Counted from the stretch's first letter, positions 46,590-56,230 are shown. The stretch: DNA of 64,000 bases from Cognataquiflexum rubidum (GCF_022538115.1 NZ_JAKZAL010000011.1:1-64000); one strand, 5' to 3'. Notes: generated by a model not told the origin, from the sequence alone. Numbers and translations: made by a program.

Positions 46590-46950
46590 TTATCCGCTAC
46601 TTTGCCAATAGACAGAAAAGGGGCAACCAAAATCAGGCATTGTCAATAAGTCCATAGCCACTGCGATGGAACTTCAATCCGAGTTTTATATAGTTAATGG
46701 CCAGAAAGTGGATACCCACAGAACAGCAACAACCATTCTTATTTACTATTGCCAAGAATCACCTTTACATGTATTGTACGCGATGATCCAACTTGAATTG
46801 TAATTCTATATAAATCTTGTTGGGAGATTGGAATTGCCCGGAACATCCCTGCCCGACGACAGGCGGGGGTCTTCCGACTTCGTCCCGATAGCTATCGGGA
46901 TCCGTCCCAATTGTAATTGAATATTTGGTAATTGGCAAAGAAGCGGATAA
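46590..46950. mobile_element. MITE-like inverted-repeat element, no coding sequence
   Basis: Two 20-bp arms, 46590-46609 and 46931-46950, are inverted copies of each other with one mismatch (TTATCCGCTACTTTGCCAAT). They enclose 321 bp without an open reading frame of note. The inside holds a perfect 18-bp palindrome at 46883-46900, and CCTGCC-GACAGGCGGG near 46850-46866. No target duplication is clear. The structure fits a non-autonomous element or a large hairpin. This unit makes up nearly all of the 416-bp gap between alkB and the next gene. Confidence 0.4.
46883..46900. repeat. 18-bp palindrome, copy 1
   Basis: TCCCGATAGCTATCGGGA is a perfect palindrome. The identical sequence occurs at 56579-56596. 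Both copies lie between genes. Confidence 0.85.
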
Positions 46951-46960
46951 CCATATTTTT

Positions 46961-47590
46961 CTATTCAGAAAAGATATCTTTTGTCAAATCCTCAAACAAA
47001 ATGTAGGTAGCATAGAATGAAATCGGGATGGTGACCAATAACCCCAACCCTAACGTGAGAATACCCAACAAATTGATAATGATTAAGATCAATGTGAAAA
47101 CAAAAAATTTCCACCACCTCACCGTGATCAACTTTCTGCTTTCTTCCAATGCTGTCCAAAAATCAAATCCACCGAACAAAGCCATCAAAACCGCAAAGCT
47201 ATATCCTACTGCGAGGTAAATTCCCGGAATCAAAAATGCAAATAATCCCAAAGCCACCAAAATCTGGCCAATCAACCAAATAGAAAAAATCGGCATGTAA
47301 AAACTGAAGCCCTTGAAGAAATCCGGATAGATTACCGGTAATCCCAAACTGATCCTATTGGCCGCTAAATAGAATCCCGAATAGAGCGGAGGTGCCAAAA
47401 ACAACGCAAAAACAAAGGCAAATTTCTGAAGGTACACAGCGGCCATCAACTGCAAAGAAATGATGAGCATGGTATAGGCGACACTCAAAACCGGCTGCTT
47501 GAGAAACATTTGCCAAGCCCTTTGAAATATGTCCTTGAAATCGAAATCGTAACCTGTAACCCTAAGTTGTTCTAATTTTTCTTTACTCAT
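46961..47590 (-). CDS. Multi-pass membrane protein of unknown function
   Basis: This 209-aa protein has about five membrane helices after a soluble start (MSKEKLEQLRVTGYDFDFKDIFQRAW). Motifs such as FLIPGIYLAVGYSFAV resemble the DUF975/GlpQ-membrane-domain type, but I cannot assign a family safely. No charged catalytic cluster is visible. It lies between alkB and the cystathionine beta-synthase gene, with gaps on both sides, so the context gives little. Confidence 0.7.
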   Translation of the reverse strand: MSKEKLEQLRVTGYDFDFKDIFQRAWQMFLKQPVLSVAYTMLIISLQLMAAVYLQKFAFVFALFLAPPLYSGFYLAANRISLGLPVIYPDFFKGFSFYMPIFSIWLIGQILVALGLFAFLIPGIYLAVGYSFAVLMALFGGFDFWTALEESRKLITVRWWKFFVFTLILIIINLLGILTLGLGLLVTIPISFYATYILFEDLTKDIFSE

Positions 47591-47740
47591 TTATAAGACA
47601 AGAGATGTGAGAATGAGATTTGAGACATGAGATTTGAGAAAAATTCGAATCTCGGTATGAAAGGATTATTCAATTATTTAAATCCATTTATCATCAAGAA
47701 ACCGATACAAATAACCCAATAAACAATTAGCCATTAACCA

Positions 47741-49108
47741 TTATTTTGTCATCGCTTCCAAAATATCATGTTTGGTGACAATATGGATCTGATGGTTATC
47801 ATCTCTTACCAAGACGGCTTTCTCTTTATCCAACATCGAACTCAACACATCCAAGGTGCTGTCCAAAGCCACGAATTTCATGGATGCTTCCATCACGTCG
47901 GCGACAGTTGCGTCTTTGAGCTCAGGATTCTCAATTATTTTTGTCAACAATTTGCTGTCTGTAAGGCAGCCCACTACTTGACCATCTTCCAAAACAGGGA
48001 TTTGGGAAACGCTTTTCCCATTCATCAGGTGGATGGCATCTTTGACTTTGTCATTTTTGTGGGAAACTACCAATTGGTAACTGCCATTTCTAGCACTGAT
48101 GATATCTCGGGCTGTTCCAAAAGTTTTGTTTTCAAGAAAGCCGTGGTTCCGCATCCAATCGTCATTGTAGATTTTGCCGAGATACCTCGTCCCATGGTCA
48201 GGAAGGATGATTACCATGCGGTCTCCCTCTTTCAGGTTTTCTTTGGCATATTCCAAAGCGCCATGAACGGCAGATCCACATGACCAGCCTACGAACAAGC
48301 CTTCTTCCCTTGAAAGTCTTCTTGTCATGACGGCCGCATCTTTATCAGTCACTTTGATAAAGTGATCAATCAGTGAAAAATCAACATTTTTTGGCAAAAT
48401 ATCCTCACCAATCCCTTCAGTCAGGTAAGGGTAAATTTCATTTTCGTCGAAGATTCCTGTTTCTTTATATTTTTTGAATACCGAACCATAGGTATCAATT
48501 CCCACGGTGATGATGTCAGGATTTTGTTCTTTCAGGTATTTGGCTGTACCACACATCGATCCTCCTGTGCCCACCCCGGCTGCATAATGGGTAATTTTTC
48601 CTTCTGTATCGCGCCAGATTTCGGGACCTGTGGTCTCGTAATGAGCTAGCGAATTGGATAAGTTATCGTATTGGTTAGGATAAAAAGAGTTGGGAATATC
48701 CTGATTCAGTTTTTTTGCCACTGAATAATATGACCTTGGATCATCCGGAGTCACATTCGTCGGACATACGATCACTTCTGCACCAACTGCTTTGAGGATA
48801 TCGATTTTCTCTTTGGACTGTTTGTCAGCCATCGTAAAAATGCACCTGTACCCTTTGGCAATGGCGGCCAAAGCCAATCCCATTCCGGTGTTCCCGCTTG
48901 TTCCTTCTATGATTGTTCCTCCCGGTTTCAAAAATCCGGCTTCTTCCGCATCTTCGACCATCTTGATGGCCATCCTGTCTTTCATCGAATTTCCTGGATT
49001 GAAATATTCAACTTTGACGAGAATCTCTCCCTTGATGCCTTTGTTCAGCCTGTTCAACCTTACCATCGGTGTATTTCCGATGGTTTCAATAATGGAATTA
49101 TAAATCAT
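47741..49108 (-). CDS. Cystathionine beta-synthase (PLP enzyme with CBS domains)
   Basis: This PLP enzyme joins serine (or O-acetylserine) to homocysteine, or makes cysteine. The 455-aa protein has the PLP lysine (Lys43 in NPGNSMKDRM), the SGNTG loop, GVGTGGS, and a serine-binding region DHGTRYLGKIYND. Two CBS domains at about 335-455 should sense adenosyl compounds. It is near ahcY in function, not in position. The leader carries short GAGATTTGAGA repeats, described under findings. Confidence 0.9.
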   Translation of the reverse strand: MIYNSIIETIGNTPMVRLNRLNKGIKGEILVKVEYFNPGNSMKDRMAIKMVEDAEEAGFLKPGGTIIEGTSGNTGMGLALAAIAKGYRCIFTMADKQSKEKIDILKAVGAEVIVCPTNVTPDDPRSYYSVAKKLNQDIPNSFYPNQYDNLSNSLAHYETTGPEIWRDTEGKITHYAAGVGTGGSMCGTAKYLKEQNPDIITVGIDTYGSVFKKYKETGIFDENEIYPYLTEGIGEDILPKNVDFSLIDHFIKVTDKDAAVMTRRLSREEGLFVGWSCGSAVHGALEYAKENLKEGDRMVIILPDHGTRYLGKIYNDDWMRNHGFLENKTFGTARDIISARNGSYQLVVSHKNDKVKDAIHLMNGKSVSQIPVLEDGQVVGCLTDSKLLTKIIENPELKDATVADVMEASMKFVALDSTLDVLSSMLDKEKAVLVRDDNHQIHIVTKHDILEAMTK

Positions 49109-49207
49109 AAAATTTGGGTTCTAGAGCCCGAATTTACGAATAATTTTAAACCTCATGCATTTCTAACTGAGGTATCCAAATTTTATTTCGAAAGGGTTGT
49201 CACGCCG

Positions 49208-50092
49208 TCAGGACGCTTTGGCAACAGGTTCGACTTGGACGGCGTATTCGTCCACCAAAGCAACTGCCCCATGTATTGCTGTTTCATCCAGATCCGAAAT
49301 CAAAATTTTGAGATTTTGGCTGATTGAGGGATATTTAAAAGTTGCAATATTGGCCATCATGCTTTCCTTAAAATATGGAAAAGCTTTCCGGATCGACCCG
49401 CCCAAAACTATCGCCTGAGGCGCCAAAGTGTACAGGATATTTTTGATCAACTCACCGAGGTGATGACCGAACTCCGCATAGGCTTTAATAGCCTCGGGAT
49501 CACCTTCTTTGGCTTTTTTTGCCAAGGTTTTGGCTCTAGAACCATATTTGGCATCAAAAAATTTATTGCTGCAATAAAACTCAAAATCCTGATCGAGGTA
49601 AGGTGCCGAGCACCATTCACCTGCCGCACAATTGAATCCACAATACAAATGGCCATTGGCAATAATCCCTGCACCTAATCCTGTTCCAAGGGTAATACCG
49701 ACTACATGCCTATAAACACGTGCCGCGCCAAACTTATACTCTCCGAGGGCAAAGCAATTGGCATCATTGTTTATATATACCGGTTTTGAAAATCTTTCTT
49801 CCAAAAAATCCCTCAAATGGACCCTCCTGAAAGAGGGAATGTTTTCGAGGTTGAGCACTACACCCAAATCCGTATCAATCAATCCCGGGATACCAATTCC
49901 AATCGCATAAAAATCATGATGGCTGTAAGAAGAAATCAATTCCGCGATTGTCTCCAGGATAAAATCCTGGCTTTCCTGAGAGGGAGTAGCAATGGTGCGG
50001 ATATCAATCAATTCAGAACCAACAAGAACTCCTGCTTTGATGTTGGTGCCTCCAATGTCAAGTCCAAGAATGGGTTTTTCGGTTTTCAGCAT
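49208..50092 (-). CDS. ROK family sugar kinase
   Basis: The 294-aa protein has the ATP-binding DIGGTNIKAGV and GIGIPGLID, and LGTGLGAGII. It is related to glucokinase and N-acetyl-sugar kinases. The zinc-binding Cys set of ROK proteins is partly changed (CGFNCAAGEWCSAP). There is no N-terminal helix-turn-helix, so it is a kinase and not a repressor. The start MLKTEKPILGLD at 50092 is used. It lies 85 bp downstream of the NagB/PIG-L fusion on the same strand and may work with it in amino sugar use. Confidence 0.86.
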   Translation of the reverse strand: MLKTEKPILGLDIGGTNIKAGVLVGSELIDIRTIATPSQESQDFILETIAELISSYSHHDFYAIGIGIPGLIDTDLGVVLNLENIPSFRRVHLRDFLEERFSKPVYINNDANCFALGEYKFGAARVYRHVVGITLGTGLGAGIIANGHLYCGFNCAAGEWCSAPYLDQDFEFYCSNKFFDAKYGSRAKTLAKKAKEGDPEAIKAYAEFGHHLGELIKNILYTLAPQAIVLGGSIRKAFPYFKESMMANIATFKYPSISQNLKILISDLDETAIHGAVALVDEYAVQVEPVAKAS

Positions 50093-50176
50093 AGGTCTAA
50101 GGTTTTTAAGCTTTAAACAGAAAAAGAAGAATGATTCTTTCATTCTCCTTTTTCCAAAATTTTGGTTTGCTATCGG

Positions 50177-52507
50177 TTAATCTAGCATACCCTCTATGGA
50201 TTTTTCAAGTTCGCGTGCATGTGCCAAAAACTCTTCCACATTCATGTCTTTGAAAAAGATCAGCCCATGACTGGATCTGACTTTTGCTGTTTCATGAAGG
50301 TAAAAATAATTTTTCCCCAAAAGTAACTGAATATCGTCAAGTTGTCCAACCCATGTACGCTTGGCAACAGTAGAAAATTTACCATTGTGTGAGTAGCTCG
50401 GGAAAGAGGCATTCACTTGGCTGAGGTAACAGTTGGAGAATGAATCTTCCATCACCGACATGTCGCCCAGGGAAACCGGCACGATTACATTTGCTTCATG
50501 AGGCTCAAATTTGAACCACACATTTCTATAGCCGATGATTCTCAACTTGCTCAGGTCTTTTTCCTCACCCCACTGTCTGACAGCCTCTGCAGTGGCTTGA
50601 AGGACTTTATAGTGCGTGTCAGGACCCGAACCTTCAGGATCAAGGGTCAGACTGATTTTGGTAGGATTGACTTTTCTGAACAATTCAACAATCGGAATAA
50701 CGTCCCTTTTTTTGTCAGGCTGCTCCGTAAAAATATCCCCGGTGTAGAATCCCAATCTCAAATGGTGCACATTTTTCACTTGGACTCCAAAATGAGCCCA
50801 AACAAGTTCCTCTTCAAATTCCCTGATCATTCCTTTGAGTTTCTGGATTTTGGCCGGATTTTTTTCTCCGTCATAGGAATTCCTGAGGATACTGATGATG
50901 TCGTTGATGGTTTCTCTCAACTTGGCCGCCGACTTGACTTCAAACACATCGACCACAGCACGGACTACCCTGTGGCAAAGTCCCCTGATCCTTTCATCCA
51001 AATCCTCTGAAGCCACGTTGGTCAGAAAATGGTAGACATCTTTATCAGTTTTCAGTTTGTACCCAACATCAAAGAAATCCTCAAATTTGACCATCTGAAT
51101 CTTTCCTTCATCCAAAAGTTTTTTGGTCTGGAGAAGGGTATCGATCACAAAAGTATTGGTGACCGCAGTAAACCCTGATGTCAAGACAGAGAAGTGGGCC
51201 TCATTGCTGTATTCATGCAATTGGTTGGTGATATGGGGCAAAATACCCAATGAAATATCATCATGGTGAGGTCCTGTATGGAGCAAAACTTCATCCCGCT
51301 CCTGTGTGATGCCACGGGTAAGTTTGGCAATGGTACTTTCCATAACCTGATTGACCGTTTCCTCGGACAATCCGGGAATCATGGCGGTATATTTATCGGC
51401 TTTCAGGTCCTCCATTTTGAGACGGTGACCATATTTCTTGATTTTTTTACAAAGGTCAACGATGGACCTTTCTGTTTTTTCCCAAGTCCATTCGCCTTGA
51501 CGATAATAGGCATCCACAGAATCTGTCAACTTCACCGCGGCACCTTTGGTCACATAAAAACGTCCATTCTTCAGTTTTTGTAGAACTGTGGCCGGGTAGA
51601 CATTGTCCAATGGAGTCTCAAGGGAATCTTTGACAATTTGTGCTTTGGCTTCACCGGCAGCAATGATGATCCCAACTGCATCGGGATTGAACACAATCGT
51701 GTCAAGACCAATGGTGATGACCAGCCTATTGGCCGATACTTCTATCCCTCCCAAATCCCCTGCTGCTACCGCTTGGGTTTCAAAGTTGGTTTCTGTCAGC
51801 CTTGTCGTTGAAAAAAGATGCGAACCGCGGGTATTGAAGGCAATGTGGCCATCCGGCCCGATGCCGCCCAAAAAGAATCCGATTCCGCCTGCATCTCTTA
51901 TTTTCTGCTCATATTGACCACACCAATGGTCGATTTTGTAAATCGATTCTTGTTGGATTTTTTCTAAGTTGTTTATCGGGTCACGGAATCTCAAGGAAAG
52001 ATCCACTTTGAGATCAGGGAAAACTTCCTTGAAATGTTTCCCTCCTGCTAAAGGAATCTCATCCGAATTGATCAGGATTGCCTTTTCTTTGCTCAGACCG
52101 AATCCTTCGAGGTAAAATTTATTGACGTAGTCAAAAAAACTGTTTTTCTGCTTGGAAGAAATCGGATAAAACTCATCTATCTGCACAAAAGTCAAATCCT
52201 TGAGATAGGGTTTTTTGACGGCCCCAAGTCCATATTTTTCTCTTGTTTCTTTTCCCTTTTTGGTGTCCCAATTCTCCAAAAGGTATTGTGTCCATTTGAT
52301 GAAATATTCCGGGGTTTTGCCTGTTGGCAAACTGATGACTCCCTTGGGATTTTCAGAAACCCATTCCAAAAATCTACAAGCGGTGATAAGCCCTAGTTTT
52401 GGGAAGTTATCCACCAAAAGATAGGGAATCAGCGTACTTATCTTATCCACACCGGATTCTCTTTGGAAAGCTTTTTCTACTTCTGAAAGCGGGTATTTGC
52501 TAAGCAT
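50177..52507 (-). CDS. nagB: NagB/PIG-L fusion: glucosamine-6-phosphate deaminase with LmbE domain
   Basis: The 776-aa protein has two parts. Residues about 1-370 are NagB-like, with ISLPTGKTPEYF, GGIGPDGHIAFN and a late KAQIVKDSLET. Residues about 405-776 are a PIG-L/LmbE-type zinc deacetylase with HTGPHHDDISLG (the AHPDD equivalent) and DPEGSGPDTHYK (the HxxH region). NagB turns glucosamine-6-phosphate into fructose-6-phosphate and ammonia. The attached domain could remove an acetyl group first; this is an inference. The start at 52507 (MLSKYPLSEVEK) is chosen over a longer frame to 52594. Confidence 0.85.
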   Translation of the reverse strand: MLSKYPLSEVEKAFQRESGVDKISTLIPYLLVDNFPKLGLITACRFLEWVSENPKGVISLPTGKTPEYFIKWTQYLLENWDTKKGKETREKYGLGAVKKPYLKDLTFVQIDEFYPISSKQKNSFFDYVNKFYLEGFGLSKEKAILINSDEIPLAGGKHFKEVFPDLKVDLSLRFRDPINNLEKIQQESIYKIDHWCGQYEQKIRDAGGIGFFLGGIGPDGHIAFNTRGSHLFSTTRLTETNFETQAVAAGDLGGIEVSANRLVITIGLDTIVFNPDAVGIIIAAGEAKAQIVKDSLETPLDNVYPATVLQKLKNGRFYVTKGAAVKLTDSVDAYYRQGEWTWEKTERSIVDLCKKIKKYGHRLKMEDLKADKYTAMIPGLSEETVNQVMESTIAKLTRGITQERDEVLLHTGPHHDDISLGILPHITNQLHEYSNEAHFSVLTSGFTAVTNTFVIDTLLQTKKLLDEGKIQMVKFEDFFDVGYKLKTDKDVYHFLTNVASEDLDERIRGLCHRVVRAVVDVFEVKSAAKLRETINDIISILRNSYDGEKNPAKIQKLKGMIREFEEELVWAHFGVQVKNVHHLRLGFYTGDIFTEQPDKKRDVIPIVELFRKVNPTKISLTLDPEGSGPDTHYKVLQATAEAVRQWGEEKDLSKLRIIGYRNVWFKFEPHEANVIVPVSLGDMSVMEDSFSNCYLSQVNASFPSYSHNGKFSTVAKRTWVGQLDDIQLLLGKNYFYLHETAKVRSSHGLIFFKDMNVEEFLAHARELEKSIEGMLD

Positions 52508-52664
52508 AGGACTGTTTTTTTGTTTCGGACTTTTTAGAAATATATGACAAATGGAGTGACGCAATTTTTTCAATTCCCAACGAAAACAACCCAATTTAAA
52601 TTTGGCATCTATTCATTCGCGAAGAATAAATATTTAGGCTTGCTCGGATTGCCTTCTGTATTCA

Positions 52665-52681
52665 ACTTAATTTAATTAAGT
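52665..52681. promoter_or_regulatory. Palindrome in the nagB leader, possible operator
   Basis: ACTTAATTTAATTAAGT is a perfect 17-nt palindrome about 160 bp upstream of the nagB start. A TATTTTTG box lies just before it on the minus strand (52703-52710). Regulator unknown. Confidence 0.3.
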
Positions 52682-52773
52682 ACAGACGGGAAATTATTTA
52701 TGCAAAAATAAAAAAACTTTTACGTTAAATCATAGACTTTTATAAAAATTTTAAAAAAGATATTCAAATTTTG

Positions 52774-54231
52774 CTAAAATATATTTTTAGTAAATTCAAT
52801 CTTGATTTTCAATTGAAATTCTTTGATCACCTTGAATATTTCCACCAAAGTCACCATCTGCACTTTGGTCAGCTCATCGGTACTGACGTGGTTGGTCGGA
52901 TTGCTTTTGTTTTCCATAAGCTGTAGCGACTGTTTTTCCAACCTGATCCCCATAAGGTAATAGTAGGCGTGGGAAATCTCCTTAGCTTCCTTGTCGGTAA
53001 AGATTTTTTGCTCCTCGAGCATCCTGATCCTGTCTCCTGTATTGGTCTCAAAAATCCTGTATTTCAAAGCAAATATTCGGACAAGGTCCACGATAGGCGT
53101 CATGGTTTTCTTGATGTTGAAATGTTTCTCCCCATCAATTTTATAGGTTTTTATATTTTTGAAAAAAGTCAGTGGCGGCTCAAACTGAAGTGCATTGGTC
53201 CCCATATTGATAAAAAACTTCTCGGAAGGATTTTCAAGCTGTTGGTCCATAAATTTCCTCAAATCCTCCAACAACCCAAATTCCCCATAAATCGGCCTGC
53301 AGTCGAAGAAAGTCGAATACTTCATGACAGTTTCGGGAGTGGATTCCTGAATCCAGCTTTCATAATTCCGCTTCCAATGGGAAAGAGAATGAGTCCATTT
53401 TGGGTTTTTGGCCATAAATCCACCCTTGCAGAACACAAATCCGACCTGATCCAAGGCAAAAGAAACCCTTTCGGCAAAATCCAAAAAGTATTCCCTGACC
53501 ATTTCGCGGTGCTCATTGGCCTTGTCCTCATAGATGATGGCGTTGTCCTGATCGGTTTTGAGGGTTTGCTCTGCCCTTCCCTCGCTGCCAAGCACAAAAA
53601 ACACAAACTTGGCGGGGGGTTCGCCTATTTCCCTGATGGTATTTTCAATGATCCTCAGGGCAATCGTGTCCGCTACGGCGGTAATGATCTGATTGACGAT
53701 CTGTGATTTGAGCCCTTTATCGATCAGCTGATGGATAATTTGGGGAACTTGCTCCCACTTTTCCTTCAGTTCTTCCGTATCCATAGACTGCTTCACAGAT
53801 TGGATAAAAACAAAAGGGCCCTGCGCCTGCTCGGAAAGGATTTTATTTCTGCTGATCCAGCCGACAAATGTTTCTTTGTTTTTGACCAAAAGGTATCGCG
53901 TCTTGGTCCGGAACATCATCAAAAGCGCTTCATACAGGAAAGCTGAATCCTGAATGTAAACGATATTCCTGTCCATGATTTCTCCCACAGGGGTATCAAA
54001 AGAAAGCTTATCGGCGATAATCCTGTCCCGGAGCGTGATATCAGTGACGAATCCAATAATTTCATTGGGAGAATCTCCAATAAAAAAGCAGGAAATCTTG
54101 TCCTTAGCCATCAATCGGGCAACTTCAAAAACAGGGGTATGGACCGGACAAACCGATAAATTACGGAAATGGAGGTCCCCGACTTTTTTGGTGTAGATGT
54201 GGTCAATATTATTTTCAGCTGTGGTTATCAT
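52774..54231 (-). CDS. CBS/DUF294 nucleotidyltransferase-like protein
   Basis: The 485-aa protein has two CBS domains (about 15-140) and a DUF294 nucleotidyltransferase-like domain with GSEGRAEQTLKTDQDNAIIY near 217. A C-terminal DUF294_C helical domain (about 340-480) follows. The cyclic-nucleotide-binding domain often found N-terminally in this family is missing. The GSEGR-DQD motif is intact, but no substrate is established. It is divergent from the gluconokinase fusion, 51 bp apart, so their regulation may be shared. Confidence 0.83.
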   Translation of the reverse strand: MITTAENNIDHIYTKKVGDLHFRNLSVCPVHTPVFEVARLMAKDKISCFFIGDSPNEIIGFVTDITLRDRIIADKLSFDTPVGEIMDRNIVYIQDSAFLYEALLMMFRTKTRYLLVKNKETFVGWISRNKILSEQAQGPFVFIQSVKQSMDTEELKEKWEQVPQIIHQLIDKGLKSQIVNQIITAVADTIALRIIENTIREIGEPPAKFVFFVLGSEGRAEQTLKTDQDNAIIYEDKANEHREMVREYFLDFAERVSFALDQVGFVFCKGGFMAKNPKWTHSLSHWKRNYESWIQESTPETVMKYSTFFDCRPIYGEFGLLEDLRKFMDQQLENPSEKFFINMGTNALQFEPPLTFFKNIKTYKIDGEKHFNIKKTMTPIVDLVRIFALKYRIFETNTGDRIRMLEEQKIFTDKEAKEISHAYYYLMGIRLEKQSLQLMENKSNPTNHVSTDELTKVQMVTLVEIFKVIKEFQLKIKIEFTKNIF

Positions 54232-54282
54232 TCCTTCCCAAACTCTTCATGGTGAAAATAATTAAATTTCTTAATTTCGGCT

Positions 54283-56217
54283 ATGGTAATTATTGTAACA
54301 GGTGTTTCGGGAAGCGGAAAAACAACTTTGGGTTCCCTATTGGCCAAGAAACTTCGGCTGCCTTTTTTTGATGCAGATGACTTTCATCCCAAAGCCAATG
54401 TGGAAAAGATGACACAGGGAATTCCCCTGACCGACCACGACCGACAGCCTTGGCTCGAGCACCTTGCTGATAATATTAATGCATGGGAATCAGCAGGCGG
54501 CGGAATCCTCGCCTGTTCGGCACTACGAGAACACTACAGGCAAATCCTCCAAGTAGTTCCTTCGATAGTATGGCTGCACCTCATTGGCAGCAAAGATATT
54601 TTGACCGAAAGGCTTTCCTTGCGGAAAGGCCACTATATGAATCCCGGCCTATTGGATTCCCAATTGGAGACTTGGGAGGAACCCGAATATGGACATCGGA
54701 TTGATATCTCAAAAACTCCTGAAGAAATGGTTGCGGAAATTCTGAAAATAGAAGAAATCAAGATGCCATCACTTCACTTTGGTGTCATCGGCATGGGAGT
54801 GATGGGCAAAAGCCTTGCCCTCAACCTTGCTGACAACGGAATCCCTACGGCAGTGTACAACAGACATGTCGAAGGAAAAGAGGAAAAAATCGCTTCCACA
54901 TTTGCTGCTGAAAATTCGGATTTTCCACTTTTGAAAGGTTTTGATGGGTTAGAGGAATTTATCTCTTCCCTCGAAAAACCCAAGAAAATCCTCCTGATGA
55001 TCCCTGCCGGCAATGCGATAGACATGCAGATCGCCCAATTGCTTCCGATGCTTGAGCCGGGAGACATCATCATTGACGGGGGAAATTCATTTTTTGAAGA
55101 TTCGAAAAGAAGGTACGAAGAGCTAAATTCAAAAGGCTTCCATTTTATTCCGATGGGAGTTTCCGGAGGGGAAGAAGGAGCGAGAAAAGGACCGTCTTTG
55201 ATGCCAAGCGGAAATCAGGAAGCGTATGACTTGGTATCCCCTTACCTCAAAAAAATCGCCGCCAAAGACAATAACGGTGCGCCATGTGTCAGCTTTATCG
55301 GCAATTCGGGCGCGGGACATTTTATCAAAATGGTCCATAACAGCATTGAATACGGTGAAATGCAGACATTGGCTGAAACTGTGCACCTGATGAAGTATGG
55401 GCTGAAACTCTCCTATCCCGAAATTTCAAGAACATTAAAATCCTGGACCAATGAAGGTCTGAAAAGTTACCTGCTCGAAATCACCGCCGACATCCTGCTT
55501 GCCAAGGAAGGGAAAAACTTCCTGCTCGATCAGGTGTTGGACAAAGCCGGACAAAAAGGAACAGGCTCTTGGTCATTGACCACCGCATTGAAATACAATG
55601 TCGCTTATAGCCCACTTTCTGAAGCTGTCACCGCTAGGATGCTGTCCGGCAACAAAGACGAACGTGAAGAATTGGCTACTTTTTTCGGTCATCGATTCGG
55701 AGCTTTTGGAGAAGACAAGGTCATTCTGATTGAGAAAATCAAAAACGCTTACGCCCTCACCCGCATCATCAACCACGAGGTAGGATTTGAATTGATGAAT
55801 CAGGTCTCACTAACAGAAAACTGGAACCTCAATATGAGTGAGATATCACGGATTTGGACCAATGGATGTATTATCCGTTCGACGCTGATGGAAAACATGG
55901 TTGCTTTGTATAAGGAAAACAGTTCGCTGCTGAAAGCCAAACAGATGAAAACCAAGATCAAAGAACTCCGGTATGACCTTTCTTACATCGTTGGCTTGGG
56001 TATTCAGCACAATTATGCCTTGCCGGTCATGTCGGCCGCTATCAATTACTTCTATGGAAGGATTACCACCGATTCCTCAGCCAATCTGATTCAGGCACAA
56101 AGGGATTACTTTGGCGCACATACCTATCAGCGAAGAGACGATCCCAATGGACCATTTCATCATTCAGACTGGAAAGGAAGTATCCCTAAGGGGGGAAGTA
56201 TGGAGATTGGGTATTAG
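54283..56217 (+). CDS. gntK/gnd: Gluconokinase/6-phosphogluconate dehydrogenase fusion
   Basis: The 644-aa protein joins two successive enzymes. Residues 1-158 are gluconokinase (P-loop GVSGSGKTT, DADDFHP, CSALREHYR), making 6-phosphogluconate from gluconate. Residues 161-644 are 6-phosphogluconate dehydrogenase (GVIGMGVMGKSLALNLA, SGGEEGARKGPSLMPSG, GAGHFIKMVHNSIEYG, DKAGQKGTGSWS), making ribulose-5-phosphate and NADPH. No stop lies between them and the join is in-frame, at the MPSLHFGV sequence. Direct channelling is an inference. Confidence 0.92.
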   Translation: MVIIVTGVSGSGKTTLGSLLAKKLRLPFFDADDFHPKANVEKMTQGIPLTDHDRQPWLEHLADNINAWESAGGGILACSALREHYRQILQVVPSIVWLHLIGSKDILTERLSLRKGHYMNPGLLDSQLETWEEPEYGHRIDISKTPEEMVAEILKIEEIKMPSLHFGVIGMGVMGKSLALNLADNGIPTAVYNRHVEGKEEKIASTFAAENSDFPLLKGFDGLEEFISSLEKPKKILLMIPAGNAIDMQIAQLLPMLEPGDIIIDGGNSFFEDSKRRYEELNSKGFHFIPMGVSGGEEGARKGPSLMPSGNQEAYDLVSPYLKKIAAKDNNGAPCVSFIGNSGAGHFIKMVHNSIEYGEMQTLAETVHLMKYGLKLSYPEISRTLKSWTNEGLKSYLLEITADILLAKEGKNFLLDQVLDKAGQKGTGSWSLTTALKYNVAYSPLSEAVTARMLSGNKDEREELATFFGHRFGAFGEDKVILIEKIKNAYALTRIINHEVGFELMNQVSLTENWNLNMSEISRIWTNGCIIRSTLMENMVALYKENSSLLKAKQMKTKIKELRYDLSYIVGLGIQHNYALPVMSAAINYFYGRITTDSSANLIQAQRDYFGAHTYQRRDDPNGPFHHSDWKGSIPKGGSMEIGY

Positions 56218-56230
56218 GGGGTTGGATTTT

